This document shows, one piece after another, positions 1 to 6,434 of a DNA stretch of 10,651 nt. The stretch lies in assembly GCA_937888775.1 (NCBI GenBank), contig CALAQT010000210.1, forward strand, positions 1 to 10,651, in the 5' to 3' direction. Position 1 is the first letter of the stretch. Each line of letters opens with the position of its first letter. The notes beneath the pieces are model-generated. The model ran no database searches. It saw only the letters and a list, made by a program, of their open reading frames with translations, and had not been told where the DNA came from. The DNA is from an uncultured Actinomycetes bacterium (GTDB taxonomy: Bacteria; Actinomycetota; Thermoleophilia; Solirubrobacterales; Solirubrobacteraceae). The position numbers were made by a program, and so were the translations under genes.

Positions 1-19
1 CGCTAGCCGAGCGCGGTGA

Positions 20-319
20 GGCGCCCGAGCTGCAAGATCAGTCGCGCACCAAGCGATCTGCGGCCAGTGGCGCCGCTGCTACAACAACTACCAAGGGCCG
101 TCGGTCTGCCGACGCTGCGCACCGGACCCGACCCCACACTGCTCGCACTGCGCAAAGCGCAAGCGGATCGCGACGATCACCGACCGCGGAGCGGTCTGCG
201 TCGGCTGCGAGCGGGCAGCCGCCCGCGGCCGGCCCCGCTGCCGAACCTGCCGGTTCTCCCGCGCGCCCGCGGCGTGGGTTGATGGCGAACCGGTCTGCTC
301 CCGGTGCGCCGGAACGGGT
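20..319 (+). other. Cysteine-rich coding extension in frame with the recombinase-like gene, without a start codon
   Basis: The frame of the gene starting at 320 stays open upstream to a TGA at 17-19, and this stretch reads as real protein. It contains a ladder of CxxC pairs: CRRC (107-118), CSHC (140-151), then CVGC, CRTC and CSRC, continuing as CPGC and CPQC inside the downstream gene. Seven regularly spaced CxxC pairs are what tandem zinc ribbons look like and are unlikely in a random frame. No ATG, GTG or TTG occurs in this frame before 320. A GTG at 16 lies in the neighbouring frame, so a one-base frameshift near 20-60 could have separated a former start from the body. I infer that the true protein is longer than the 408-residue form, or that the 5' end is broken. 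Confidence 0.6.
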
Positions 320-1546
320 GTGCTCGCGCGCTGCCCAGGCTGTGACCGACCGAGAGACGGGTGGCGCGCAAGCCGATGCCCGCAGTGCGAGCTCACCGAC
401 GTGCTGAGTGAGCTCCGTGCGAGCGGAGCTCCCGAGGCAGTTGCCGCGCTCGCGCCGTTGTTCGGCCAGCTCGAGCGTCACCATAAACCGCTGTCAGCGG
501 TCGCCTGGCTCGAGAGCAGCCCCGCCGCACCAACGCTTCACGCGATGCTCCGCGGAGAGATCGCGATCTCCCACGACACGCTCGACGAGCACGACGTCGG
601 CCAAGCGACCGCCTACCTCCGCTCCTGGCTCGTCGCTCACCACGTCCTCGCGCCCCGCGAAGAACGGTTCGCCCGCTACGAACACTGGGCGCAGCGCGCG
701 CTGCAGGCGCTCGCCGATCACCCCGACCGAGCGCACGTCACCGCCTACGCGCGATGGAAGCTCGGAGCGGACTACGCCCGCAAGCTCAGAACCGGCCGAG
801 CCCGCCAGAGCACCCACAAGGCCTACTACGAAAACCTCCGTGTCGCGATCAGCTTCATCCGCTGGCTGCACGAGAACGACCTCACCCTCGAGCAGACCAG
901 ACAAGCCCAACTCGACGAGTGGCTGACCGGCCCACCAAGCCGAACGCTCCCAACCCGCGCGTTCCTGAACTGGGCAAACACCGCCGGGATCGTCCCGGCG
1001 CTGCACGTCCCGCGCCCGGCGCCCCGAACGAGCAACACGCCGATCGATCACGCCACACGCCTTCGACAGGCCCGCTCGCTTCTCCACGGCGACGACATCG
1101 AGCCGTCGATCCGGATCACCGGAACGCTGCTGCTGCTCTACGGCCAGCTCATCACCCGCGTCGTCCGACTCCGCACCACCGACCTCCAGATCGATCAACA
1201 CAACAACGTGCAGCTCCGTCTCGGTGAGGACCCGATCGCCGTCCCCGAACCGCTCGCCACACTCCTCCGCCATCAACGCGAGCAAGCCAGCGACTCGTGG
1301 CTGTTCCCCGGCGCCAAACCCGGCACGCACATCGGACCGGAACGCATTCGCCGCCGACTACGCCAACTCGGGATCTCCCCACGCACCGCCCGGCCGGGCG
1401 CGCTCCTCGCGCTCGCAGTTACCGTCCCCGCCCCGATCCTCGCCGAACTCCTCGGCTACCACAACGACACCACCAACCACTGGCGACGCGAAGCCGCCGG
1501 CGACTGGGCCCGCTACGCCCACCTCGCCAGCACGCCCACCACCTGA
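320..1546 (+). CDS. Tyrosine-recombinase-like protein with zinc-ribbon N-terminus and degenerate catalytic positions
   Basis: The 408-residue product from GTG 320 has CPGC (5-8) and CPQC (20-23), the last part of a longer cysteine ladder. A helical region around 145-205 resembles the core-binding domain of phage-type integrases. The C-terminal half follows the integrase catalytic layout but with changed residues. The Arg-I box reads YGQLITRVVRLR (274-285), with Leu where the catalytic Arg normally sits. The HxxR box reads RTAR (355-358), the ELLGH box reads ELLGY (376-380), and a Tyr (399) remains in RYAHL near the C-terminus. Known active enzymes use Arg, Lys, His/Arg, His/Trp and Tyr, so only part of the set is present. 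It may bind DNA as an accessory protein of a mobile element rather than recombine it. The fold call is fairly safe; activity is doubtful. GTG 320 is the only in-frame start visible, although coding appears to begin earlier. Confidence 0.72.
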   Translation: MLARCPGCDRPRDGWRASRCPQCELTDVLSELRASGAPEAVAALAPLFGQLERHHKPLSAVAWLESSPAAPTLHAMLRGEIAISHDTLDEHDVGQATAYLRSWLVAHHVLAPREERFARYEHWAQRALQALADHPDRAHVTAYARWKLGADYARKLRTGRARQSTHKAYYENLRVAISFIRWLHENDLTLEQTRQAQLDEWLTGPPSRTLPTRAFLNWANTAGIVPALHVPRPAPRTSNTPIDHATRLRQARSLLHGDDIEPSIRITGTLLLLYGQLITRVVRLRTTDLQIDQHNNVQLRLGEDPIAVPEPLATLLRHQREQASDSWLFPGAKPGTHIGPERIRRRLRQLGISPRTARPGALLALAVTVPAPILAELLGYHNDTTNHWRREAAGDWARYAHLASTPTT

Positions 1547-1610
1547 CTCCCCGGGCCAGCGCCCCGGCGTGCCGAAGCACACGGGACGACCCCCTCCCCG
1601 ACGGCGGCGC

Positions 1611-1667
1611 AGCGACCATCGCCACTACGCCTCGCGCTACGCGCGAGGCTCCGCGACGACGGTCGCT
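1611..1667. terminator. Cruciform-like nested inverted repeat between convergent genes
   Basis: An inner hairpin at 1629-1649 has a perfect 9-bp stem (GCCTCGCGC / GCGCGAGGC) with a 3-base loop. It is enclosed by a second pair of arms, AGCGACC at 1611-1617 and GGTCGCT at 1661-1667. It lies between the recombinase-like gene (ending 1546, plus) and the ArdC gene (ending 1703, minus), the right place for a bidirectional terminator. There is no T-tract. A recombination site is an alternative. The rest of the 1547-1702 gap holds nothing I can assign. Confidence 0.45.
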
Positions 1668-1702
1668 AGGCCCCCTTTCTCCCCGCCGCCTCGCCAGGTG
1701 GA

Positions 1703-2395
1703 TCAGGCGGAAAGACACGACGGCATCGACCGCTCAGCAGGTATTCCGAAGGTTCGAATACACCACCTCCGCCAGGGGACCAAGATCCGCAGCCGCGCGT
1801 TCGCCGGCACGCCGGCGTCGACCACGATCCGACGCGCCTTCTGATCGCACCACCCGCCGGCCTCGCCCGGGATCGACTCGAACGACACGCTGAACCCGAG
1901 CGACTCGGCAAAGGACCGCATCGGTGCCAGCAGATGCGCGTGCGAGTCTCCGGTCAGCGGCTCGCACGGCGGCCCGAGCGGAGCCTGCTCGCGTCCCTCG
2001 ATCGGGTCGACCTGCGCCCGGTCGAACACGAACACGGTCTTGAACAGCAACCGCGTCCGATCGGTCTCATCCTCGTTGGTGACCTTGTCGCGGTCCTTGA
2101 TCGGGACGGGGGCGATGATCGCGACCGCGCGCGCGCCCTTGCGCACTGCATATCCGAGTCGCAGCCACGCCTTGAACCCCGCGACGAACGTCGCATCCGG
2201 GCGGGCGATCGCGACGAGCAGCTGGTTCGAGAGCGACAGCCGCGCCAGCCCGGCCTGAGACCGGACCCGGACCCACCGCTGCCACCCATCGGAGCTCAGC
2301 AGCTGCTCCGCGGACTTCTGCAACCGCTCGCGATCCGCACGGCGGCGCTCGTCACGCTCTTGATCTGTGAGGCGACGGCGTGACTTGTTGGCCAT
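1703..2395 (-). CDS. ardC: ArdC-type antirestriction protein, truncated before its metallopeptidase motif
   Basis: The 230-residue product starts at ATG 2395 with a GGGAG ribosome site 5 bases upstream. It opens with a basic, highly charged helix (RRRLTDQERDERRRADRE, 6-23). The ArdC N-terminal domain follows: SLSNQLLVAIARPDATFVAGF (54-74) and GYAVRKGARAVAIIAP (81-96), the conserved core of this single-stranded-DNA-binding family found on plasmids and conjugative elements. ArdC proteins normally continue into a zincin-like domain with HExxH. Here the expected lead-in, IVVDAGVPANARLRILV (190-206), is present, but HExxH is replaced by PWRRWC and a stop comes 24 residues later. Sequence like the family is lost near position 1777. 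The product probably keeps DNA binding but not the peptidase-like half. It may be a pseudogene. Its leader carries the tandem hairpins described separately. Confidence 0.75.
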   Translation of the reverse strand: MANKSRRRLTDQERDERRRADRERLQKSAEQLLSSDGWQRWVRVRSQAGLARLSLSNQLLVAIARPDATFVAGFKAWLRLGYAVRKGARAVAIIAPVPIKDRDKVTNEDETDRTRLLFKTVFVFDRAQVDPIEGREQAPLGPPCEPLTGDSHAHLLAPMRSFAESLGFSVSFESIPGEAGGWCDQKARRIVVDAGVPANARLRILVPWRRWCIRTFGIPAERSMPSCLSA

Positions 2396-2415
2396 CACGG
2401 CTCCCTTCCGGGTGG

Positions 2416-2468
2416 GGCCCGCCCGTTGCGGGCCTGTGCCGTCCCCACCGCACCCCGGCAGGGGTGCG
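2416..2468 (-). promoter_or_regulatory. Tandem-hairpin 5' leader of the first ArdC gene
   Basis: Read on the minus strand, hairpin A (2449-2468) has stem CGCACCCC / GGGGTGCG and loop TGCC. A 14-base G-rich linker follows, then hairpin B (2416-2434) with stem GGCCCGC / GCGGGCC and a 5-base loop. Twenty bases separate hairpin B from the ATG at 2395 and include the ribosome site. The same order and spacing recur upstream of the second ArdC gene with different stem sequences, which supports a structured RNA. It could also act as a protein-binding DNA element. Confidence 0.6.
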
Positions 2469-2553
2469 AAAATCAGACGGTCAGGCCCGCAACGCTCACC
2501 GGGCACCGCACGAGACAATCACCCGGTCTAAGCACCCGGTGTGCTGCTGGGTC

Positions 2554-2559
2554 TACTCT
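2554..2559 (+). promoter_or_regulatory. Candidate -10 element (TACTCT) of the TauE/SafE gene
   Basis: TACTCT fits the TANNNT pattern and ends 6 bases before the GTG at 2566. No ribosome site is visible, so transcription may begin at or next to the start codon. No clear -35 is seen. The same arrangement recurs at three other first genes in the window. Confidence 0.4.
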
Positions 2560-2565
2560 GCGCGC

Positions 2566-3393
2566 GTGCCCTGGGAATGGCCCGCCGGCGCGCTCTGCGC
2601 CTTCCTGCTCGCGCTCGTCACCACCCCCGCCGGCGTGTCCGGCGCCGTGCTGCTGCTCCCGATCCAGCTCAGCATCCTGCACGTCCCGAGCCCGGCCGTC
2701 ACCCCGACCAACCTGCTGTTCAACGTCGCCGCCGTCCCCGGCGGGCTGCTGCGCTTCTGGCACGAGCGACGACTGCTCAACCACCTGACCTGGCTGCTCG
2801 TCGCCGGCACGCTGCCCGGCGTGATCGCCGGCGCGATCATCCGCGTCGAGTTGCTCTCCGGCGGCCGCGCATTCCAGCTCGTCGTCGCCGGCGTGCTGCT
2901 CCCGCTCGGCCTCTGGCTCGTGCTCGCTAGCCAACGACTCCCGCCCACCCGACCAACACCCACCCGCCAAGGACGCTACGGGATCTGGGCGCTGTCGCTG
3001 CTGGTCGGGACGGTCGGTGGGATCTACGGGATCGGCGGCGGATCGATCCTCGCCCCGATCCTCTTGGCGCTGGGCTACTCCGCCTATGAGGTCGCGCCGG
3101 CGACGCTCGCCGCGACGTTTTTGACGTCGATCGGCGGGATCGTGACCTATCAGGTGCTGCAGGTCACGCACGGTGGCGCGATCGCGCCGGACTGGGCGCT
3201 CGGCGCGTTCCTCGGGGCTGGCGGGTTTGCCGGCAGCTACCTCGGCGCCCGCCTGCAGCGCCATCTCCCCGAGCGTTCGCTGAGACGGTTGCTTGGTGTG
3301 ATTGCGTGCGTCGTCGCGGCCCGCTACATCCAAACCGGCATCCAGTCCTCGACGAGCGCCCGGTCGGCATCGGCTCAGACTCCAGCCGGTTAG
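2566..3393 (+). CDS. TauE/SafE-family membrane permease
   Basis: A 275-residue protein made almost wholly of hydrophobic segments, with about eight likely membrane spans in two repeated halves. The first half has PAGVSGAVLLLPIQL and SPAVTPTNLLFN. The second has the matching signature GGIYGIGGGSILAPILL followed by VAPATLAATFLTSI. These paired glycine- and proline-rich motifs define the TauE/SafE (DUF81) family, whose studied members move sulfite, sulfoacetate or related anions across the inner membrane. The frame stays open upstream, but that part overlaps the antisense ArdC leader and looks non-coding. GTG 2566 fits the family length and a TACTCT element. It sits directly before the arsR-arsC/chrA operon, so an oxyanion or sulfur-compound export role alongside arsenic and chromate handling is plausible. 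The substrate cannot be read from sequence. Confidence 0.85.
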   Translation: MPWEWPAGALCAFLLALVTTPAGVSGAVLLLPIQLSILHVPSPAVTPTNLLFNVAAVPGGLLRFWHERRLLNHLTWLLVAGTLPGVIAGAIIRVELLSGGRAFQLVVAGVLLPLGLWLVLASQRLPPTRPTPTRQGRYGIWALSLLVGTVGGIYGIGGGSILAPILLALGYSAYEVAPATLAATFLTSIGGIVTYQVLQVTHGGAIAPDWALGAFLGAGGFAGSYLGARLQRHLPERSLRRLLGVIACVVAARYIQTGIQSSTSARSASAQTPAG

Positions 3394-3409
3394 ATCAAAC
3401 TAGTTTGAT
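3394..3409. promoter_or_regulatory. Perfect 16-bp palindrome, probable ArsR operator
   Basis: ATCAAACTAGTTTGAT is a perfect dyad that begins right after the TauE stop codon. It lies immediately upstream of a TATTGT -10-like hexamer (3411-3416). ArsR/SmtB repressors bind AT-rich dyads of this kind, and the next gene has an ArsR-type domain. Binding here would block the promoter, giving metalloid-inducible autoregulation. The AT-rich dyad stands out sharply from the GC-rich surroundings. Confidence 0.75.
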
Positions 3410-3410
3410 G

Positions 3411-3416
3411 TATTGT
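3411..3416 (+). promoter_or_regulatory. Candidate -10 element (TATTGT) of the arsR-arsC operon
   Basis: TATTGT ends 7 bases before the GTG at 3424, with no ribosome site between. The spacing fits leaderless transcription. It abuts the 16-bp palindrome, so a bound repressor would cover the promoter. Confidence 0.5.
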
Positions 3417-3423
3417 CCGGGTT

Positions 3424-4206
3424 GTGTCGAGGGCGGGGGCTGATCGCGGAGCGGGGCCGCCGAGCTTTCTCGGGCTGGTGGGCCATCCGTTGCGGTGGCG
3501 GTTGCTCGCCGAGTTGGCGCACAGCGATCGGCGGGTCGGGGAGCTGTGTGCGTTGGTCGGCGAGCCGCAGAGCCTGGTCTCCTATCACCTCGGTCGGTTG
3601 CGGTCCGAGGGGATGGTGTTCAGCCGTCGCAGCGCGGCGGACGGCCGGGATGCGTACTACGTCGGCGATCTCGAGCGCTGCCGCGAGCTTCTGACCGGCA
3701 CCGCGGTGGCGTTGCATCCCGGGCTGCGGGTGCAGCGGTCAGCTCCGCCGGACTGGTCTGGGCGTGGTGAGGGCGGGCCGCGGGTGTTGTTCTTGTGCAC
3801 GGGCAATAGCGCCCGTTCGCAGATCGCCGAGGCGTTGGCTTCGCATCTGTCCGGCGGAGCGGTGCACGCGGTCAGCGCGGGGAGCCATCCCAAGCCGCTT
3901 CATCCCAACGCGGTGCGGGTTCTGGCCGAGCGCGGGATCGATATCTCCGACCGCGAGTCAAAGCACCTCGACCGGTTCACGGGCAGCCGGTTTGGCTACG
4001 TGGTCAGCTTGTGTGACCGCGTGCGGGAGGTCTGTCCCGATTTTCCCGGTCACCCGGACGTGATCCATTGGAGCGTGCCGGACCCGAGCCACGAAGGTGA
4101 CGGTGAGGACAGCTATCCGGCGTTTGCGCGGACTCTGGCTGAGATCGAGACGCGGGTCGGGTTTCTGTTGGAGCTGATCAACGCGCGCCTCGAGGCAGGC
4201 CGGTGA
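3424..4206 (+). CDS. arsC: ArsR-ArsC fusion: metalloid-sensing repressor fused to arsenate reductase
   Basis: A 260-residue two-domain protein. Residues 14-100 form a winged helix of the ArsR type (LVGHPLRWRLLAELAHSDRR, then the recognition region SLVSYHLGRLRSEGMV and a beta wing). One Cys (42, in ELCALV) lies where ArsR sensors often carry thiol ligands. Residues 119-256 are a low-molecular-weight phosphatase/ArsC domain with loop CTGNSARS (Cys125, Arg131), AGSHPKPLHPNAV, and the acid Asp220 in WSVPDP. Cys197 and Cys204 are seven apart, the spacing of the resolving pair in thioredoxin-linked ArsC such as the staphylococcal enzyme. The expected reaction is cytoplasmic reduction of arsenate to arsenite. 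The gene should repress its own promoter through the upstream palindrome. Its stop overlaps the next start (GTGA, 4203-4206), so ChrA is translationally coupled. ArsR-ArsC fusions are known in actinobacteria. Confidence 0.9.
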   Translation: MSRAGADRGAGPPSFLGLVGHPLRWRLLAELAHSDRRVGELCALVGEPQSLVSYHLGRLRSEGMVFSRRSAADGRDAYYVGDLERCRELLTGTAVALHPGLRVQRSAPPDWSGRGEGGPRVLFLCTGNSARSQIAEALASHLSGGAVHAVSAGSHPKPLHPNAVRVLAERGIDISDRESKHLDRFTGSRFGYVVSLCDRVREVCPDFPGHPDVIHWSVPDPSHEGDGEDSYPAFARTLAEIETRVGFLLELINARLEAGR

Positions 4207-5369
4207 CCGAGCCGGAATCCGATGTCGGAAATCCCGTCGCGTCGTTGGGGACGGTCGCGCGGGAGTGGACGCGGATCGGGGTGACCGGGTTCGGTGGCCC
4301 GCCCGCGCACATCGCGTTGCTTCGCCAGCTTGTTGTCGAGCGCTACCACTGGATGGACGCCCGTGAGTTCCAGGACGCCAACGCCGCCTGCGGCCTGTTG
4401 CCAGGCCCGGCCTCGACGCAGCTGTCGATCTTCTGCGCTTACCGGGTCGCGGGGCCGGCGGGGGCGGTCGTCGGCGGGCTCGGTTTCGTCGCTCCGGCGG
4501 TGATCTTGATCCTCGCGCTCTCGCTGCTGTTCCTCTCTCACTCACCGCCGTTATGGGTCCGCGGCGCCGGAGCCGGCGCGGGAGCGGCGGTCGCGGCCGT
4601 CGCCGTGCAGGCCGCCCGCGGGCTGATCGGTCCGAGCCTTGACCGGGTGCGGGCCGATCGAGCACGGGTTGGCCGGTGGGCCGCCTATCTGGTGATCGGC
4701 ACCGTGGGCGGGGCGCTGCTCGGTTCCTACCTCGTGCTCGCGCTGCTGGCCTGCGGGCTGGTCGAGTTATTGATCGAGCGCCACCCGGGTCAGCTCACGG
4801 CGCTCGGGGTGCTGGTTCCCGGGTCGGTGTCGGTCGGTGGGATCGGCGCGGTCGCGTGGACGGCGTTCAAGGTTGGTGCGCTGTCGTTCGGTGGGGGGTT
4901 CGTGATCATCCCGCTGATGCAGGGCGACGCGGTGCACACCTATCACTGGATGACCAACGCGCAGTTCCTCAACGCGGTCGCGCTCGGGCAGATCACCCCC
5001 GGGCCGGTCGTCGCGACCGTCGCCGCCGTTGGCTACGCTGCGCATGGGCTCGCGGGAGGTGTGCTCGCAGCTGTCGTGGCGTTTTCCCCGTCGTTCTCGT
5101 TCATCCTGATCGCCGGCCCCCGATTCGAGCGGCTACGGACCAACCACAACGCCCGCGCGTTCCTGGACGGTGCCGGTCCGGCCGCGATCGGCGCGATCCT
5201 CGGCGCCGCGATCCTGCTGGCCGGGGCGCTGCGCGAGAGCTGGCAGTTCGCCGTCCTCGTGCTCGCCGTCGTCGCGCTGCTCGTCGCCAAGCGCGGGATC
5301 GTCGAGACGCTCTTGGGCGCCGGGCTGGTCGGCGTCATCCTCGCGCTGGCCGGCGCGCCGCTGCCCTGA
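4203..5369 (+). CDS. chrA: ChrA-type chromate transporter, two-domain form
   Basis: A 388-residue membrane protein with the duplicated architecture of long-chain ChrA. The N-terminal half carries GVTGFGGPPAHIALL (FGGP at 30-33) and GLLPGPASTQL. The C-terminal half carries the matching GALSFGGGFVIIPLMQ and GQITPGPVVATV. Length and motifs fit the CHR family, which removes chromate from the cytoplasm. GTG 4203 overlaps the TGA of the arsR-arsC fusion by four bases, so the two are cotranslated. That places it under the arsenic-type operator rather than a ChrB-type chromate regulator. Its substrate here may therefore not be chromate, but that is inference. About ten membrane spans are likely, with a short soluble N-terminus and a basic loop near residues 148-158 between the halves. 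Confidence 0.9.
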   Translation: MTEPESDVGNPVASLGTVAREWTRIGVTGFGGPPAHIALLRQLVVERYHWMDAREFQDANAACGLLPGPASTQLSIFCAYRVAGPAGAVVGGLGFVAPAVILILALSLLFLSHSPPLWVRGAGAGAGAAVAAVAVQAARGLIGPSLDRVRADRARVGRWAAYLVIGTVGGALLGSYLVLALLACGLVELLIERHPGQLTALGVLVPGSVSVGGIGAVAWTAFKVGALSFGGGFVIIPLMQGDAVHTYHWMTNAQFLNAVALGQITPGPVVATVAAVGYAAHGLAGGVLAAVVAFSPSFSFILIAGPRFERLRTNHNARAFLDGAGPAAIGAILGAAILLAGALRESWQFAVLVLAVVALLVAKRGIVETLLGAGLVGVILALAGAPLP

Positions 5370-5404
5370 CGGGACCGACCAGCCTGGGCTCGCTCTGTCG
5401 CCTC

Positions 5405-5441
5405 GGTCGCACGCGACCCTTGCCCGCTAGCTTGCTAGTAT
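5405..5441 (+). promoter_or_regulatory. Promoter/operator region of the RHH-VOC operon
   Basis: TAGTAT (5436-5441) is a -10-like hexamer ending 6 bases before ATG 5448. An inverted repeat, CTAGC-TT-GCTAG (5427-5438), overlaps it and is a natural operator for the ribbon-helix-helix protein encoded next. A short dyad GGTCGC-AC-GCGACC (5405-5418) lies just upstream and could be a weak hairpin for the end of chrA. No ribosome site is seen, again suggesting a leaderless message. Confidence 0.45.
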
Positions 5442-5447
5442 GCTCGT

Positions 5448-5624
5448 ATGCCGCCGCCGGACGCACCCGCCGCAGAGAAGCGGCAGTTCAACGTCTATCT
5501 CCCGCCCGGGCTCATCCGTCGCGTCAAGCACGCCGCCGTTGACCAAGCAACGTCCCTGTCCAAGCTGGTCGAGGACGCGCTGATCGCCCACCTTGACCGG
5601 CTCGAGAACACCCCGTCAGGATGA
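5448..5624 (+). CDS. Small ribbon-helix-helix (CopG/Arc-like) DNA-binding protein
   Basis: A 58-residue protein. A short Pro/Ala-rich N-terminus is followed by [20 protein letters not shown] (11-30), a beta strand and first helix. [20 protein letters not shown] (32-51) is the turn and second helix. This is the classic ribbon-helix-helix pattern, in which paired N-terminal strands enter the major groove. It is either an autoregulator of this operon, acting at the CTAGC/GCTAG dyad, or an orphan antitoxin-like protein. No toxin gene follows. Its TGA (5622-5624) overlaps the ATG (5621) of the next gene, so it is coupled to the VOC protein. The ATG at 5440 is in another frame and does not continue into this protein. 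Confidence 0.75.
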   Translation: MPPPDAPAAEKRQFNVYLPPGLIRRVKHAAVDQATSLSKLVEDALIAHLDRLENTPSG

Positions 5625-5983
5625 GGATCCGGCCGATCCATTTCGTGCCGAACCTCGCCGAAGCGCAGCGGTTCTACCAAGCCCTCGGCCTCACCCCCGA
5701 GGCACATTCGCGCTCCGGACACTGGATCGAGCTCACAGCCGCCGGCGGCGAGCTCGCCCTGCACGACGCCGCGGTCGCCGCCGACGGCCAGGGTCGCTCA
5801 GGTGTCGCGCTCAACTTCGTCGCCGACGAGCCCCTCGAAGCAGTCGAGCAACGCCTGCGCGCCGCGGGATTCCCGCCGGAAGGCACGATCGTTGACCAGG
5901 AGTGGGGCCGCTCGCTGCTCGTGCCGGCCCCTGACGGAACGATCGTCCAGATCGACGAGCAAGACCGCGAGCTCTACACGTGA
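5621..5983 (+). CDS. VOC/glyoxalase-fold protein (first copy)
   Basis: A 120-residue single-domain protein with the paired beta-alpha-beta-beta-beta layout of the vicinal-oxygen-chelate superfamily. The first module is [21 protein letters not shown] with His7 at the usual metal-ligand position. The second ends in [18 protein letters not shown] with a carboxylate near the C-terminus. The family includes glyoxalases, dioxygenases, fosfomycin- and bleomycin-resistance proteins and the C-As lyase ArsI. The cysteine set expected for ArsI is absent, so organoarsenical cleavage is not supported. The ATG overlaps the stop of the ribbon-helix-helix gene (ATGA). Function within the resistance block is unknown. 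Confidence 0.8.
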   Translation: MRIRPIHFVPNLAEAQRFYQALGLTPEAHSRSGHWIELTAAGGELALHDAAVAADGQGRSGVALNFVADEPLEAVEQRLRAAGFPPEGTIVDQEWGRSLLVPAPDGTIVQIDEQDRELYT

Positions 5984-6032
5984 TCACCGTCCCGCCGCAC
6001 CCACGACCAACGACACCCAGGAGCGACACCTG

Positions 6033-6434
6033 ATGGCCACCGTCAGCGTCCGTTACATCGTCGACGACGTCGACGCCGCGATCGCGTTCTACTGCGCACA
6101 TCTCGGTTTCACCGAAAAGATGCACCCCGCCCCGACATTCGCGATGCTCGAACGAGACGACCTCCGCCTCGTTCTCAGCGCACCAAGCACCGCTGGCGGC
6201 GGCGGGCAAGCGATGCCGGACGGGACCAACCCCGAACCCGGAGGGTGGAACCGATTCTTGCTCGAAATCCCGGATCTCGCAGCGACGGTCGGGGCGCTTC
6301 GAGAAGCCGGCGCCGACTTCCGCAACGACATCGTGACCGGCGTCGGCGGCAAACAGATCCTCCTCAACGACCCCAGCGGCAATCCAGTCGAGCTGTTCGA
6401 ACCGACGCGTCCCGAAGCGGCGCTCACCCCATGA
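6033..6434 (+). CDS. VOC/glyoxalase-fold protein (second copy)
   Basis: A 133-residue VOC-superfamily protein. Module one is VSVRYIVDDVDAAIAFYCAH. Module two runs from WNRFLLEIPDLAATVGALRE to LNDPSGNPVELFEP, with Glu120 at the usual last metal-ligand position. The first-strand ligand position is Arg rather than His or Glu (RYIVDD), so the metal site may be incomplete. ATG 6033 has AGGAG at 6019-6023, nine bases upstream. It is preceded by a 49-base gap after the first VOC gene and is unlikely to be a recent duplicate, since the two share only fold-level motifs. Its stop overlaps an ATG (ATGA at 6431-6434), which may mark the lost start of the next operon gene. Confidence 0.82.
   Translation: MATVSVRYIVDDVDAAIAFYCAHLGFTEKMHPAPTFAMLERDDLRLVLSAPSTAGGGGQAMPDGTNPEPGGWNRFLLEIPDLAATVGALREAGADFRNDIVTGVGGKQILLNDPSGNPVELFEPTRPEAALTP

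Noticed and set aside
1741..1770. GGTTCGAATAC looks like a tRNA T-arm, a common integration target.
   Set aside because: The base after the loop is not the C expected at position 61, the flanking stem does not pair, and no acceptor or anticodon arm is nearby.
2473..3333. Long minus-strand open frame antisense to the TauE/SafE gene.
   Set aside because: It is a Glu/Arg-rich mirror of a clear membrane protein; the plus strand carries the family motifs.
5621..6434. The two VOC proteins as ArsI C-As lyases, given the arsenic context.
   Set aside because: Neither has the cysteine set needed for organoarsenical binding; only one stray Cys is present in the second.
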